This document shows, one piece after another, positions 1 through 7,569 of a stretch of DNA of 18,806 bases (the stretch's first letter is position 1; each line of letters opens with the position of its first letter). Source of the DNA: Frankiales bacterium (GTDB lineage Bacteria > Actinomycetota > Actinomycetes > Mycobacteriales > Jatrophihabitantaceae). Location of the stretch: NCBI GenBank assembly GCA_025963265.1, contig JAOPUY010000013.1, positions 1-18,806 of the forward strand, in the 5' to 3' direction. The position numbers and the translations under genes are program-made. The notes beneath the pieces are model-generated. The model saw only the letters and a program-made list of their open reading frames with translations. It ran no database searches and had not been told where the DNA came from.

Positions 1-622
1 GATCCATCTGACCATAGGAGACGACGTCGGACAGCTGACGGCGGCCTCGTTTGAGCGAGGGCGACTTTCGGTCCGGCGCCGCGTAGCCGATGCTCATCAC
101 GCCGACGAACCGCAATCGCGGTGCGATCGCGAACTCGGCCCGGACGCGCTCGTGGGCTTCGGGCGGCACGCCGAAGAAGCAGCTCACCAAGCCGGCGTCG
201 ACCGCGGCCAGCAGGATCAGCATGCTGGCCATGCCGGTGTCCACGTCCCAGTAGGGAACGGGCCAGCGGGCTTCGTCGCGATCGGTCCAGCCTTTGTCCG
301 GTGCGGCGTAACGGTCTAGGTAGACGTCCTTGTCGGACAGCGCGAGGATCAGCGCGGGGGCGGTGCTCAGACCAGCCAGCCAGGTGTCGGGCTCGGCGTC
401 GGCCGGCGAATCGCTGTCGGGCGCCGGCGTCGAGGCCGTCCAGAAGCGCTGGCAGTCGGCGGCGTTGTCGAGCACCAGGAACCGCCAGCCCTGGCTGAAC
501 CCGGCCGAGGGGGCCCGGATGCCGTATTCCAGCAGCCCGTCTAGGGTCTCGCGGGGCACCGCGCGGTCGGGGTCGTAGTTGCGAACCATGCGGCGTTTGC
601 GGACGACTTCACCAAATTCCAT
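1..622 (-). CDS. Nitroreductase family protein (3' end cut by window edge)
   Basis: Translating the minus strand from the ATG at 622 gives 207 residues that run off the left edge with no stop. It begins MEFGEVVRKRRMVRNYDPDR, the usual N-terminal FMN-phosphate-binding pattern of nitroreductases (R-[RS]-x-R-x-Y/F). Residues 37-48 (APSAGFSQGWRF) match the family's AP(S/T)(A/G)xxxQ(P/G)W segment. A hydrophobic helix (MASMLILLAAVDAGL) and a late GVMSIGYAAPDRK stretch fit the C-terminal half of the fold. The family uses FMN and NAD(P)H to reduce nitro, quinone or related substrates; nothing here identifies the substrate. I chose ATG 622 over the out-of-frame ATG at 630 because a GGGGGAGA ribosome-binding site sits 8 nt before it. 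At 207 residues it is close to full family length, so little is missing. It diverges from the aminotransferase across a 90-nt gap. Confidence 0.85.
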   Translation of the reverse strand, partial: MEFGEVVRKRRMVRNYDPDRAVPRETLDGLLEYGIRAPSAGFSQGWRFLVLDNAADCQRFWTASTPAPDSDSPADAEPDTWLAGLSTAPALILALSDKDVYLDRYAAPDKGWTDRDEARWPVPYWDVDTGMASMLILLAAVDAGLVSCFFGVPPEAHERVRAEFAIAPRLRFVGVMSIGYAAPDRKSPSLKRGRRQLSDVVSYGQMD

Positions 623-712
623 AGGACCATTCTCCCCCGTGGACCAGCGGCGCCTGACCGGGCTCGGGAAATCTCAGTGCGCGCGGCCGGACAGATGTGA
701 AACCCTCTAGGC

Positions 713-1942
713 GTGCAACTTGACCAATCGAGCAAGCTAGCCGGCGTTTCCTACGACATCCGTGGCCCTGTCCTCGAGGAGGCAAAGCGGCTGGAGGAGC
801 AGGGGCATCGCATCCTCAAGCTCAACATCGGCAACCCGGCGACCTTCGGCTTCGCCGCGCCCGACGAGATCTTGCTCGACGTTGTGCGCAATCTCCATAA
901 CGCTGAGGGTTACTCCGACTCGCAGGGGCTCTTGTCGGCCCGCACGGCGATCGTCCAGCACTACCAGCAGCGCGGCCTGCCCGACCTCGACGACGTCAAC
1001 GACGTCTGGCTCGGCAACGGGGTCAGCGAACTGATCATGATGGCGCTGCAGGCGATGTTGAACGACGGCGACGAGGTGCTGGTGCCAGCGCCGGACTTTC
1101 CGCTGTGGACGGCGGCCACGTCGCTCGCCGGCGGCACGGCGGTGCACTATCTCTGCGACGAGTCCGAGGGTTGGCTCCCCGACTTGGACGACATGGCGGC
1201 CAAGATCACTGATCGCACCAAAGCGATCGTCCTTATTAATCCTAATAACCCGACTGGTGCGGTTTACCCGGTGTCGACGCTGGAGGGCATCGCCGAGCTG
1301 GCGCGCCGGCACGGCTTAGTGGTGATGGCCGATGAGATCTACGACAAGATCCTCTACGACGACGCGGTGCACACCTCCTTCGCCTCAGTGGCGCCGGACC
1401 TGTTTACCCTTACTTTCAATGGGATTTCCAAGGCCTACCGGCTGGCTGGGTTCCGGTCCGGCTGGCTGATGGTGCATGGGCCCAAGCGCCACGCCAGCAG
1501 CTACCTGGAGGGCCTGTCGGTGATGGCCAACCTGCGGCTGTGCGCAAACGTGCCGGCCCAGCACGCCATTCAGACCGCGCTGGGCGGGCGCCAGAGCATC
1601 AACGACCTCGTCCTGCCGGGCGGGCGGCTGCTCGAGCAGCGCGACGCGGCGGTGCAGGCCCTGCGCGCGATCCCCGGCGTGAGTTGCGTCGAGCCCAAGG
1701 GCGCTCTCTACGTTTTCCCCAAGCTCGACTCCGAGGCTTATCCGATCGCTGACGACGAGCGGTTCGTGCTCGACTTCCTGCGCGAGCACCAGGTCCTGCT
1801 CGTCCAGGGCACCGGTTTCAATTGGCCGCATCCAGATCACCTGCGGATCGTCACGCTGCCTTACGCCGATGACCTGACCGAGGCGATCGGCCGCCTGGGC
1901 GAGTTTCTGGGCAGTTATCTGCCACCCCGGCCGGCACGCTGA
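713..1942 (+). CDS. Class I/II PLP-dependent aminotransferase, AlaT/AlaA-like
   Basis: 409-residue fold-type I aminotransferase, typical length for the family. Visible landmarks are the N-terminal SYDIRGPVLEEAKRLEEQGH segment (residues 13-32) and LNIGNPATFGF (38-47), both characteristic of the alanine-synthesising AlaA/AlaT branch. Also present are the NPNNPTG motif (176-182), DEIYD (207-211), the lysine predicted to bind pyridoxal phosphate at K240 in FNGISKAYRLAGFRSGW, and the carboxylate-binding RIVTLP near the C terminus. The likely reaction is transamination between glutamate/2-oxoglutarate and alanine/pyruvate or a related pair, in the cytoplasm. The start is GTG 713. No Shine-Dalgarno sequence precedes it and no in-frame alternative keeps the conserved N terminus, so translation may be leaderless; the AACCCT hexamer at 701-706 is only a weak -10. 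It is followed after 70 nt by the GNAT gene on the same strand. Family confidence is high; substrate is inferred from the subfamily motifs. Confidence 0.9.
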   Translation: MQLDQSSKLAGVSYDIRGPVLEEAKRLEEQGHRILKLNIGNPATFGFAAPDEILLDVVRNLHNAEGYSDSQGLLSARTAIVQHYQQRGLPDLDDVNDVWLGNGVSELIMMALQAMLNDGDEVLVPAPDFPLWTAATSLAGGTAVHYLCDESEGWLPDLDDMAAKITDRTKAIVLINPNNPTGAVYPVSTLEGIAELARRHGLVVMADEIYDKILYDDAVHTSFASVAPDLFTLTFNGISKAYRLAGFRSGWLMVHGPKRHASSYLEGLSVMANLRLCANVPAQHAIQTALGGRQSINDLVLPGGRLLEQRDAAVQALRAIPGVSCVEPKGALYVFPKLDSEAYPIADDERFVLDFLREHQVLLVQGTGFNWPHPDHLRIVTLPYADDLTEAIGRLGEFLGSYLPPRPAR

Positions 1943-1947
1943 TAGCG

Positions 1948-1969
1948 GGGCTGCTGGCGGGCTGCTGGC
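1948..1969. repeat. Two tandem 11-bp units after the aminotransferase
   Basis: GGGCTGCTGGC occurs twice head to tail (1948-1958 and 1959-1969). The pair is flanked by GCTGATAG on both sides (1939-1946 and 1971-1978), so the aminotransferase stop-codon context itself is repeated 32 bp downstream. It looks like a small slippage duplication in the 70-nt gap before the acetyltransferase. I see no function for it. Confidence 0.6.
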
Positions 1970-2012
1970 GGCTGATAGTGACAGGGACCGCCGCGTCGGG
2001 TTGACTTGAGTC

Positions 2013-2636
2013 ATGTCGGTGTCGCGCCGGATCGTCCCGCTCACGCTGGATAACCTCGACGAGTTGCCGAGCCCTTGCCGCAGCTGCTTGTTCTGGGAGC
2101 TAGGGCCGCTGGCCGAGTCACAGCCACCCGCCGCCGACGAGGTGCCGTTGGCCAAGGAGGCTTGGCTGTCGGCCACCCTGTTGGAGTGGGGCAGTTGCGG
2201 CAAGATCGCCTACATCGCCGGCCTGCCGGTGGGCTACGCGCTCTTCGCGCCGCCCGGTTTCGTCCCGCGCTCGGTCTCGTTCCCGACCTCGCCGGTTTCC
2301 GGCGACGCGGTGCTGCTGATGAACGTGCGGGTCGAGCCGGAGTGGGCTGGCGCCGGGGTCGGGCGGATGCTGGCTCAGGCCGTGGCAGCCGAGTTGCTAC
2401 CGCGGGGCGTCCGGGCCATCGAGGCGTTCGGCTCCAGCGGCGCGGGCGCCCGTGGTTGCCTGATGCCGTCGGACTATCTCCGCTCCGTCGGCTTTAAGAC
2501 TGTGCGCCCGCACCCGGTCTACCCGCGGTTGCGGATGGAGCTGAAGTCCACGGTGTCCTGGCGCTACGACGTCGAGTACGCGTTGGAGCGACTCTTCGGC
2601 GCCAACGCCGGGACGGCCCTGGTGCCAGCCCGCTGA
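2013..2636 (+). CDS. GNAT family N-acetyltransferase (Rv3916c-like)
   Basis: 207-residue GCN5-related acetyltransferase. The acetyl-CoA-binding motif is LMNVRVEPEWAGAGVGRMLA (residues 102-121), with the pyrophosphate-loop glycines G113, G115 and G117 followed by R118. The C-terminal part has YLRSVGFKTVRPHPVYPRLR, the usual GNAT ending in which a late tyrosine and Gly-Phe pair close the fold. The N terminus carries a Cys pair, PCRSC (C22, C25), close to a WE pair; this could be a metal or redox site but no second pair is evident. The acceptor substrate is unknown. In Mycobacterium a protein of this kind sits beside cwlM, as it does here, convergently with a 10-nt gap. ATG 2013 has no clear ribosome-binding site. 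The gene lies 70 nt after the aminotransferase and may be co-transcribed with it. Confidence 0.8.
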   Translation: MSVSRRIVPLTLDNLDELPSPCRSCLFWELGPLAESQPPAADEVPLAKEAWLSATLLEWGSCGKIAYIAGLPVGYALFAPPGFVPRSVSFPTSPVSGDAVLLMNVRVEPEWAGAGVGRMLAQAVAAELLPRGVRAIEAFGSSGAGARGCLMPSDYLRSVGFKTVRPHPVYPRLRMELKSTVSWRYDVEYALERLFGANAGTALVPAR

Positions 2637-2646
2637 GCTGACTGGG

Positions 2647-3777
2647 CTATTTCGCGTAGGCCGGGAGGCGCAGCACGCCGGTCGGTGGGTCGAGGTCGCG
2701 GGGGAGATAAAGCCGCTGGATCGCGGCCAACAACGCCTCGGCCACCCGATCGCGGAACCCGGCGTCGACCAGTTGGGCCAGATCGTGGGCCGAGGAGATG
2801 TAACCGAGTTCGAGTCGGATCGTCGGCATCGCCGTGAGCAGCAGCATCGTCCAGGACTTCGGATGCGTGCGGCCGTCCAACAGATTGGTCCGGGCGACGA
2901 CTTCCCGCTGCACCAGGTCGGCGAACCGCTCACCAATGGAGGAGCTGACCTCGCCCGCGCCGTAGTAGTACGTCGCCACCCCGTTGGCCCGCGGGCTGGG
3001 CGAAGCATCGACGTGCAGGGACAACACGAGGTCCGCGCCCTGGGCGTTGGCGAACTGGGCCCGGGCCGCGTCATCAGGGCCGACCCCCCGGCCCCGGGTC
3101 AGCCAGGTGGTGACGCCGAGGGCGGTCAGCCGGCCCTCGAGGCGAGTGGCCAGGTCGAAAACGATGTCGGCCTCGCAGATGTCGGTGCCGTCCAGGGTCT
3201 GGACGCCGTAATCCTGACCGCCGTGTCCGGGGTCGATGACGATGCGCTTGCCGAGCAGGTTCGGGCCGGCATCGGCCACGGCCATCATGTCCCGCAGCAA
3301 TTGCGGGGCGCCGCCGCGGACTCGGCGCGCGTCGATCTGGCGCAGGGCGCGCAGCGTCTGCGGGCCGCACACCCCGTCGGCCAGCAGGCCGGTGTCGCGC
3401 TGAAAGGACATCAACGCCGCAGCGGTGGTCGGGCCGAAGTGCCCGTCCAACCGGCCGGCGTTGTAACCGATCTCCAACAACTGCCGCTGCAGCTCGGTCA
3501 CGTCGTCGCCGACCAGCTGATGGGTCGCGTTGTGGGCCAGGGTGCGGTCACCCAGCCGCCACCGCGCCGCCTGCAGGGCCCGGGTGGACTCGGGGCCCAC
3601 AACTCCGTCGATGGTCAGCCCACGGCGCTGCTGGAAGGCGCGCAGCGCGGTCTCGGTCGGCGGGTCGAACAAGTCCTCGACGCCAGGATCGGTGTTGCCG
3701 AGCAAACCAAGCGAGGCCAGGATCCGCCGGACCTCGGCGACACCGCGATCGCGGTCACCGAGTCGGAAGAGCTGCAT
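2647..3777 (-). CDS. cwlM: CwlM-like peptidoglycan regulator / N-acetylmuramoyl-L-alanine amidase
   Basis: 376 residues: two peptidoglycan-binding-like repeats (about 3-70 and 80-148; each ends DGVVGPESTRALQ or DGVCGPQTLRALR), then an Amidase_3 domain (about 177-356). All four positions expected for zinc binding and catalysis in Amidase_3 are visible: H185 (IDPGHGGQD), E202 (ICEADI), H255 (LSLHVDAS) and E323 (RLELGY). There is no signal peptide or membrane segment, so the protein should be cytoplasmic, as mycobacterial CwlM is. There CwlM is known as a phosphorylated regulator of MurA that also interacts with MurJ, rather than a cell-wall hydrolase. murJ lies upstream in the same transcriptional direction. 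I prefer ATG 3777 to an in-frame start at 3816 because the family begins at the LxxGDRxxxVxEVR segment and an AAAGGA box lies 11 nt before it. The tail has one conspicuous threonine (T366 in PPTGVLR). A possible -10, TAGGTT, lies at 3852-3857 on the minus strand. Confidence 0.9.
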   Translation of the reverse strand: MQLFRLGDRDRGVAEVRRILASLGLLGNTDPGVEDLFDPPTETALRAFQQRRGLTIDGVVGPESTRALQAARWRLGDRTLAHNATHQLVGDDVTELQRQLLEIGYNAGRLDGHFGPTTAAALMSFQRDTGLLADGVCGPQTLRALRQIDARRVRGGAPQLLRDMMAVADAGPNLLGKRIVIDPGHGGQDYGVQTLDGTDICEADIVFDLATRLEGRLTALGVTTWLTRGRGVGPDDAARAQFANAQGADLVLSLHVDASPSPRANGVATYYYGAGEVSSSIGERFADLVQREVVARTNLLDGRTHPKSWTMLLLTAMPTIRLELGYISSAHDLAQLVDAGFRDRVAEALLAAIQRLYLPRDLDPPTGVLRLPAYAK

Positions 3778-3986
3778 AGGCTGCCGGTTCCTTTCCTGCT
3801 CGCAAGGACGTCGCACCGAGTGGTGACCCGGCCAACGTCGCCGTCCTGGCCAACCTATTCTGCCTCACCGAAACCGCTGCCACCTACGACCACGCATCCG
3901 TCGGCCTGTCACTCAACCTTCAACGGGCAGTGACGGACGGTGACGACTGGACCCGAGGGTGGTCAGCTGGGGGAGCGGACATGGCA

Positions 3987-4026
3987 AACGGCGGCCACCT
4001 CGCCCTGTGGCGAGATGGCCGCCGTT
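3987..4026 (-). terminator. Hairpin terminator after trxA
   Basis: An 18-bp stem with one G-T mismatch position (left arm 3987-4004, right arm 4009-4026) closes a CTGT tetraloop. It starts 32 bp after the trxA stop. There is no real U-tract on either strand, which is common for actinobacterial terminators. It separates the trxBA transcript from cwlM, so cwlM probably also has its own promoter in 3778-3986, a gap where I otherwise see no gene. Confidence 0.7.
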
Positions 4027-4057
4027 GTCGTGCCTACCCGAGTCGGGGTTGGACAGC

Positions 4058-4387
4058 TCAGCCGAGGTAGTCGGCCAGGTCCTTCAGCAACGCCGCCTTC
4101 GGCTTGGCGCCGACGATGGACTTCACGACTTCGCCGCCCTTGAAGACCGACATGGTGGGGATTGACATGATCTGGTAGTCCCGAGCCACGCCCGGGTTCT
4201 CGTCGATGTTGAGCTTGACGACCTTGATCTTGTCGGCGTGCTCGCCGGCGATCTCTTCCAGGACGGGACCGACGAGACGGCACGGACCGCACCATTCAGC
4301 CCAGAAGTCGACCAGGACGGGGACATCTGATTGCAGTACGTCCACCGCGAAGCTGGCGTCGGTGACGGGGGTTGTGTTCTGGCCCAT
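4058..4387 (-). CDS. trxA: Thioredoxin
   Basis: 109-residue classical thioredoxin, standard length. It reduces protein disulfides in the cytoplasm and is recycled by thioredoxin reductase. The active site is W32-C33-G34-P35-C36 within [20 protein letters not shown], and the cis-proline is P77 in [12 protein letters not shown]. The start is ATG 4387, preceded by AGGAGT with a 6-nt spacer; an in-frame start at 4447 would add an unconserved leader. It lies 81 nt downstream of trxB on the same strand and is followed by a strong hairpin, so trxB-trxA is a transcription unit. The SigR-type promoter before trxB is expected to serve both genes. Confidence 0.97.
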   Translation of the reverse strand: MGQNTTPVTDASFAVDVLQSDVPVLVDFWAEWCGPCRLVGPVLEEIAGEHADKIKVVKLNIDENPGVARDYQIMSIPTMSVFKGGEVVKSIVGAKPKAALLKDLADYLG

Positions 4388-4468
4388 GGGAAGACTCCTG
4401 AAATGAGTGTGGGTTGCTGCTGGGGATGTAACGCGGGACGGGGGCAAACCCTTCCCGGGCTCCGGGGA

Positions 4469-5434
4469 TCAGGCCTCGAGCGCGGCGAGGGCCGGATCGC
4501 CCACGGCGTCCAGGGCCGCGAGGTACTTCTCGGTGTCCAACGCGGCTTGGCAGCCGCTGCCCGCGGCCGTGATGGCCTGGCGGTAGACGTGGTCGACCAC
4601 GTCGCCCGCGGCGAAGACACCGGCGATGTTGGTCAGGGTGCTCCGGCCCTCGACCAGGATGTAGCCGTCCTCGTCCAGCTCGATCTGGCCCTTGACCAGG
4701 TCCGAGCGCGGCTCGTGGCCGATCGCGATGAACAGTCCAGTCGCGTCCAGATGCCTGGTCTCGCCGGTCACCGTGTCACGGAGGGTGAGGTGGGAGACCT
4801 TGCCCTCGCCGTGGATCTCGGCCACCTCGGTGTTCCAGGCGATGTGGATCTTGGGGTTCGACTCGGCGCGCTGAGCCATGATGCGGCTGGCCCGAAGCTT
4901 GTCGCGCCGCACCAGCAGCGTGACCGAGTCGGCGAAGCGGGTGAGGAACGTGGCCTCTTCCATGGCGGTGTCGCCGCCGCCGACCACGACGATGTCGTGA
5001 CCCCGGAAGAAGAAGCCGTCACAGGTGGCGCACCACGAGACCCCGTGGCCGGACAGCTCATCCTCGCGCTCGATGTCGAGCTTCTTGTAGGCCGAGCCCA
5101 TGGCCAGGATGACCGCGTCCGCGGTGAACTCGCCATCATGGGTGCGGACCGTCTTCACCGGACCGGTCAGGTCGACCGAGACGACGTCGTCGGTGACGAG
5201 CTCCGCGCCGAACTTCTCGGCCTGGGCCCGGATGTCGGTCATCAGCTCGGGGCCCATGATGCCGGCCGGGAAGCCCGGGTAGTTCTCCACCTCGGTCGTG
5301 TTCATCAGGGCGCCGCCGTACTGGCTGCCCTCGAAGACCAGCGGCTCCAGTTGGGCCCGCGCGCTGTAAAGCGCGGCCGTGTAGCCCGCTGGGCCGGATC
5401 CGACGATGATCACCTTGCGGTGCGTAGCCGTCAC
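4469..5434 (-). CDS. trxB: Thioredoxin reductase (NADPH)
   Basis: 321-residue low-molecular-weight thioredoxin reductase, a FAD and NADPH flavoenzyme that passes electrons to TrxA. Features in order: FAD-binding GSGPAG (residues 12-17), the redox-active C135-A-T-C138 in [16 protein letters not shown]-binding GGGDTAMEE (152-160), the RRDKLRAS region that contacts the NADPH phosphate, and the C-terminal FAD motif [20 protein letters not shown]. The start is GTG 5434, preceded by GAGG with a 5-nt spacer. The gene follows murJ after 68 nt. In mycobacteria sigM and its anti-sigma gene lie between murJ and trxB; they are absent here. A GGAAT-N18-GTT promoter at 5484-5509 should start a transcript with an untranslated leader of roughly 40 nt. 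Confidence 0.97.
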   Translation of the reverse strand: MTATHRKVIIVGSGPAGYTAALYSARAQLEPLVFEGSQYGGALMNTTEVENYPGFPAGIMGPELMTDIRAQAEKFGAELVTDDVVSVDLTGPVKTVRTHDGEFTADAVILAMGSAYKKLDIEREDELSGHGVSWCATCDGFFFRGHDIVVVGGGDTAMEEATFLTRFADSVTLLVRRDKLRASRIMAQRAESNPKIHIAWNTEVAEIHGEGKVSHLTLRDTVTGETRHLDATGLFIAIGHEPRSDLVKGQIELDEDGYILVEGRSTLTNIAGVFAAGDVVDHVYRQAITAAGSGCQAALDTEKYLAALDAVGDPALAALEA

Positions 5435-5483
5435 AACAACCTCGATACCTTCGGATATTCAGTGCCTTTTTCGGCCCCGTCAC

Positions 5484-5509
5484 AACGATTCTAGGGGGTC
5501 GGCTATTCC
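5484..5509 (-). promoter_or_regulatory. SigR/SigH-type promoter for trxBA
   Basis: Reading the minus strand, GGAAT (5509-5505) is followed after exactly 18 nt by GTT (5486-5484), with C before GTT. This is the Streptomyces SigR and mycobacterial SigH consensus (GGAAT-N18-GTT, CGTT variant). trxBA is a classic target of SigR in Streptomyces, where disulfide stress releases the sigma factor from RsrA. The -35 element overlaps the murJ stop codon. A TAGAAT hexamer (5493-5488) in the same stretch could serve as a second, SigA-like -10, but no good -35 accompanies it. Confidence 0.75.
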
Positions 5510-7569
5510 ACTAGGTGGGAGTCTGGGCCGCTGCCTGGGCCGACACTCGTGCCGCCGCTCGGGCCGCCGCGGCCGCGCAGGCTGGCCAGCACGTCCTGGA
5601 CCTCGGGCACCGGCATCCGCATGATCGCCGCGGCGAACACAGCCAGGCCGAGGCCGCCGCCGAGGGCCACCTCCAGCAGTCCGGAACCTCGTCCGATTCC
5701 CAGCAGCGCGTTGCCGGCCAAGACGACGACGAGGGCGACCGCCCCGCCCAGCGCCGAGGCCAGCCCGACCCAGCCGATTGTGCGGACAACCGGGCCGAAG
5801 CCCAGGGATCCGACCTTTCGCCGCAGCAGCAGGTGCCCGGTCAGGCCGCCGACCAGGTAGGAGGTCGAGGTGGAGACGGTCAAGCCGACGATGATCGCGT
5901 CACCGTGCAGGATCGACCCGAGCACCAGCACCAGCACGACCTTGGTCGTGACCATCACCAGGTTGATCAGGGTGGGGGTGCGCGCGTCGCGCATCGCGTA
6001 GAACACCCGCTGCTGCAGCATCACCAGCGCGAAGGGCAGCAGCCCGAACGCGCCGGCGGCCAGGGCCACGCCGATCAGCCGGGCCTCGGAGATCGTCGCG
6101 TGGCCGAGGAAGATAAAGCTGGTGAACGCTGGCCCGAGGACGATGAGGCCAGCCGTGACGGGCAGCAGCGCGACGGCCGACAGCCGCGCGCCGAGCCTCA
6201 GGTCACGCAGCACCAGCGGGAGGTCGTTGCGGGCGGCGGCCCGACTCATCCGGGGCATCAGCGCGGTCAGCAGGGACACGCCGAGGATGCCGTAGGGCAC
6301 CTGGAACAGCAGATCGGCGTTGGCGAAGGTGGTCGGGCCGCCCTCGCGCCGGTTCGCCACCCGGTTCACCACGAACACGCCGACCTGGCTGATGGCGACG
6401 TAGCCCAGCACCCACTGGGTGAGCACCCGGAACTCCGACATACGCCCGACCTCGTTGGGGCTGGCCCGGAACCGCCAGTTCCACACGAAGCCGCTCTTGC
6501 GCAGCGGGATGATGAGCACCAGCGCCTGACCGGCGATGCCCAGCGTGGTGCCGAGCCCAAGCACCAGGATTTGGGCGTTGCTGATCGAGGAGCTAGTCAG
6601 CGGGCTGGCGCCGGGGAGCAGGACGAACAGGCCGACGGACGCGATGGTGATCACATTGTTGAGGACGGGCGCCCAGGCCGGCCAGCCGTAGACGTGCCGG
6701 GTGTTCAAGACGGCCGCGAACATCGCGCCGAGCCCGTAGAAGAAGATCTCGGGCAACAGCAGGGTGGCCCACACCGCCGTGAGCGATTGCTTGCTGGCCG
6801 AGCCGCCGAAGATCGCCGACAGCAAGGGCGCCGCCAGCACGGCCAGAATCGTCGCCACGCCCAAGCCGGCGGTGGCGATCGACAGCAAACGCTGGGTGTA
6901 GCCCAGGCCCTGGTCGGCGTCCTTCTGCTGCGCGGTCACCAGCACCGGGATGATGACACTGGTCAGGACTCCGCCCAGCAGCAACTCGTACACCATGTTG
7001 GGCAGCGTGTTGGCCAGGTTGTACGCGTCGGCGACCTCGCTCAGGCCGATGCCGAGGGCCGCCACCAGCACCAGGCTGCGGATGAAGCCGGTCACTCGGC
7101 TGGCCAGGCTGGCGATGGCCATCGTCCGGCTGGAGGCCATCAGGGACGGGACCGAGGTCTCCTCGGCCGACGGCTCGAGGACGTCCTCGGCGGCCGCGGC
7201 GCCGCCTGCGGTCTCGCCGGGCGCCTCGCCAAAATTCTGACCGACGACGCCGTCGAAGTCGCGGTCGAGGTCGGTGGGGAAGTCGCTGGCGACGCCACTG
7301 CCGTTACTGCCGTCATTGCCGACGTGGCCCGGCCGAGCCAGGCCGTCCGCGCCTGGGGGGTGACCGGTCTCGGCCGGTCTCGGCCGGTGGCGGCGGGGAC
7401 CGTGGTAGATCGGCGCGCTCCAGGACTGCGCCGGCAAGGGGCTGAACCCGACGGCGTCGGGATCCTCCGCGGTGGCTACCGCCAGCGCGGAGCCGTCACC
7501 GGGCATCGGGATCGGCCGGCCGTAGAACTGCGGCGAGCTCCAGCCGTCGCCCGGGCTGGGGCCGCTCAT
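5503..7569 (-). CDS. murJ: Lipid II flippase MurJ (MviN) with long N-terminal extension
   Basis: 688 residues. Residues from about 144 to 650 are the MurJ/MviN membrane core, starting MASSRTMAIASLASRVTGFI and continuing with many hydrophobic helices; the family flips lipid II across the membrane during peptidoglycan synthesis. Family landmarks include DAYNLANTLPNMVYELLLGG (181-200) and the RVFYAMRDARTPTLIN loop. The first 143 residues are predicted disordered: rich in Pro, Gly, Asp and Ala, and containing two copies of a WS[SA]P...G element (residues 10-17 and 50-57). The C terminus ends in a short tail of about 40 residues, so the pseudokinase domain that follows MurJ in Mycobacterium tuberculosis is missing. 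The ATG start overlaps the stop of the DUF6049 gene (ATGA), implying translational coupling. A tandem CCGGTCTCGG pair at 7364-7383 lies within the extension. Confidence 0.93.
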   Translation of the reverse strand: MSGPSPGDGWSSPQFYGRPIPMPGDGSALAVATAEDPDAVGFSPLPAQSWSAPIYHGPRRHRPRPAETGHPPGADGLARPGHVGNDGSNGSGVASDFPTDLDRDFDGVVGQNFGEAPGETAGGAAAAEDVLEPSAEETSVPSLMASSRTMAIASLASRVTGFIRSLVLVAALGIGLSEVADAYNLANTLPNMVYELLLGGVLTSVIIPVLVTAQQKDADQGLGYTQRLLSIATAGLGVATILAVLAAPLLSAIFGGSASKQSLTAVWATLLLPEIFFYGLGAMFAAVLNTRHVYGWPAWAPVLNNVITIASVGLFVLLPGASPLTSSSISNAQILVLGLGTTLGIAGQALVLIIPLRKSGFVWNWRFRASPNEVGRMSEFRVLTQWVLGYVAISQVGVFVVNRVANRREGGPTTFANADLLFQVPYGILGVSLLTALMPRMSRAAARNDLPLVLRDLRLGARLSAVALLPVTAGLIVLGPAFTSFIFLGHATISEARLIGVALAAGAFGLLPFALVMLQQRVFYAMRDARTPTLINLVMVTTKVVLVLVLGSILHGDAIIVGLTVSTSTSYLVGGLTGHLLLRRKVGSLGFGPVVRTIGWVGLASALGGAVALVVVLAGNALLGIGRGSGLLEVALGGGLGLAVFAAAIMRMPVPEVQDVLASLRGRGGPSGGTSVGPGSGPDSHLVE

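Noticed and set aside
2616..2655. Possible terminator between the GNAT gene and cwlM
   Set aside because: Only a 5-bp AGCCC/GGGCT pairing with a long loop and no T-tract; too weak to call.
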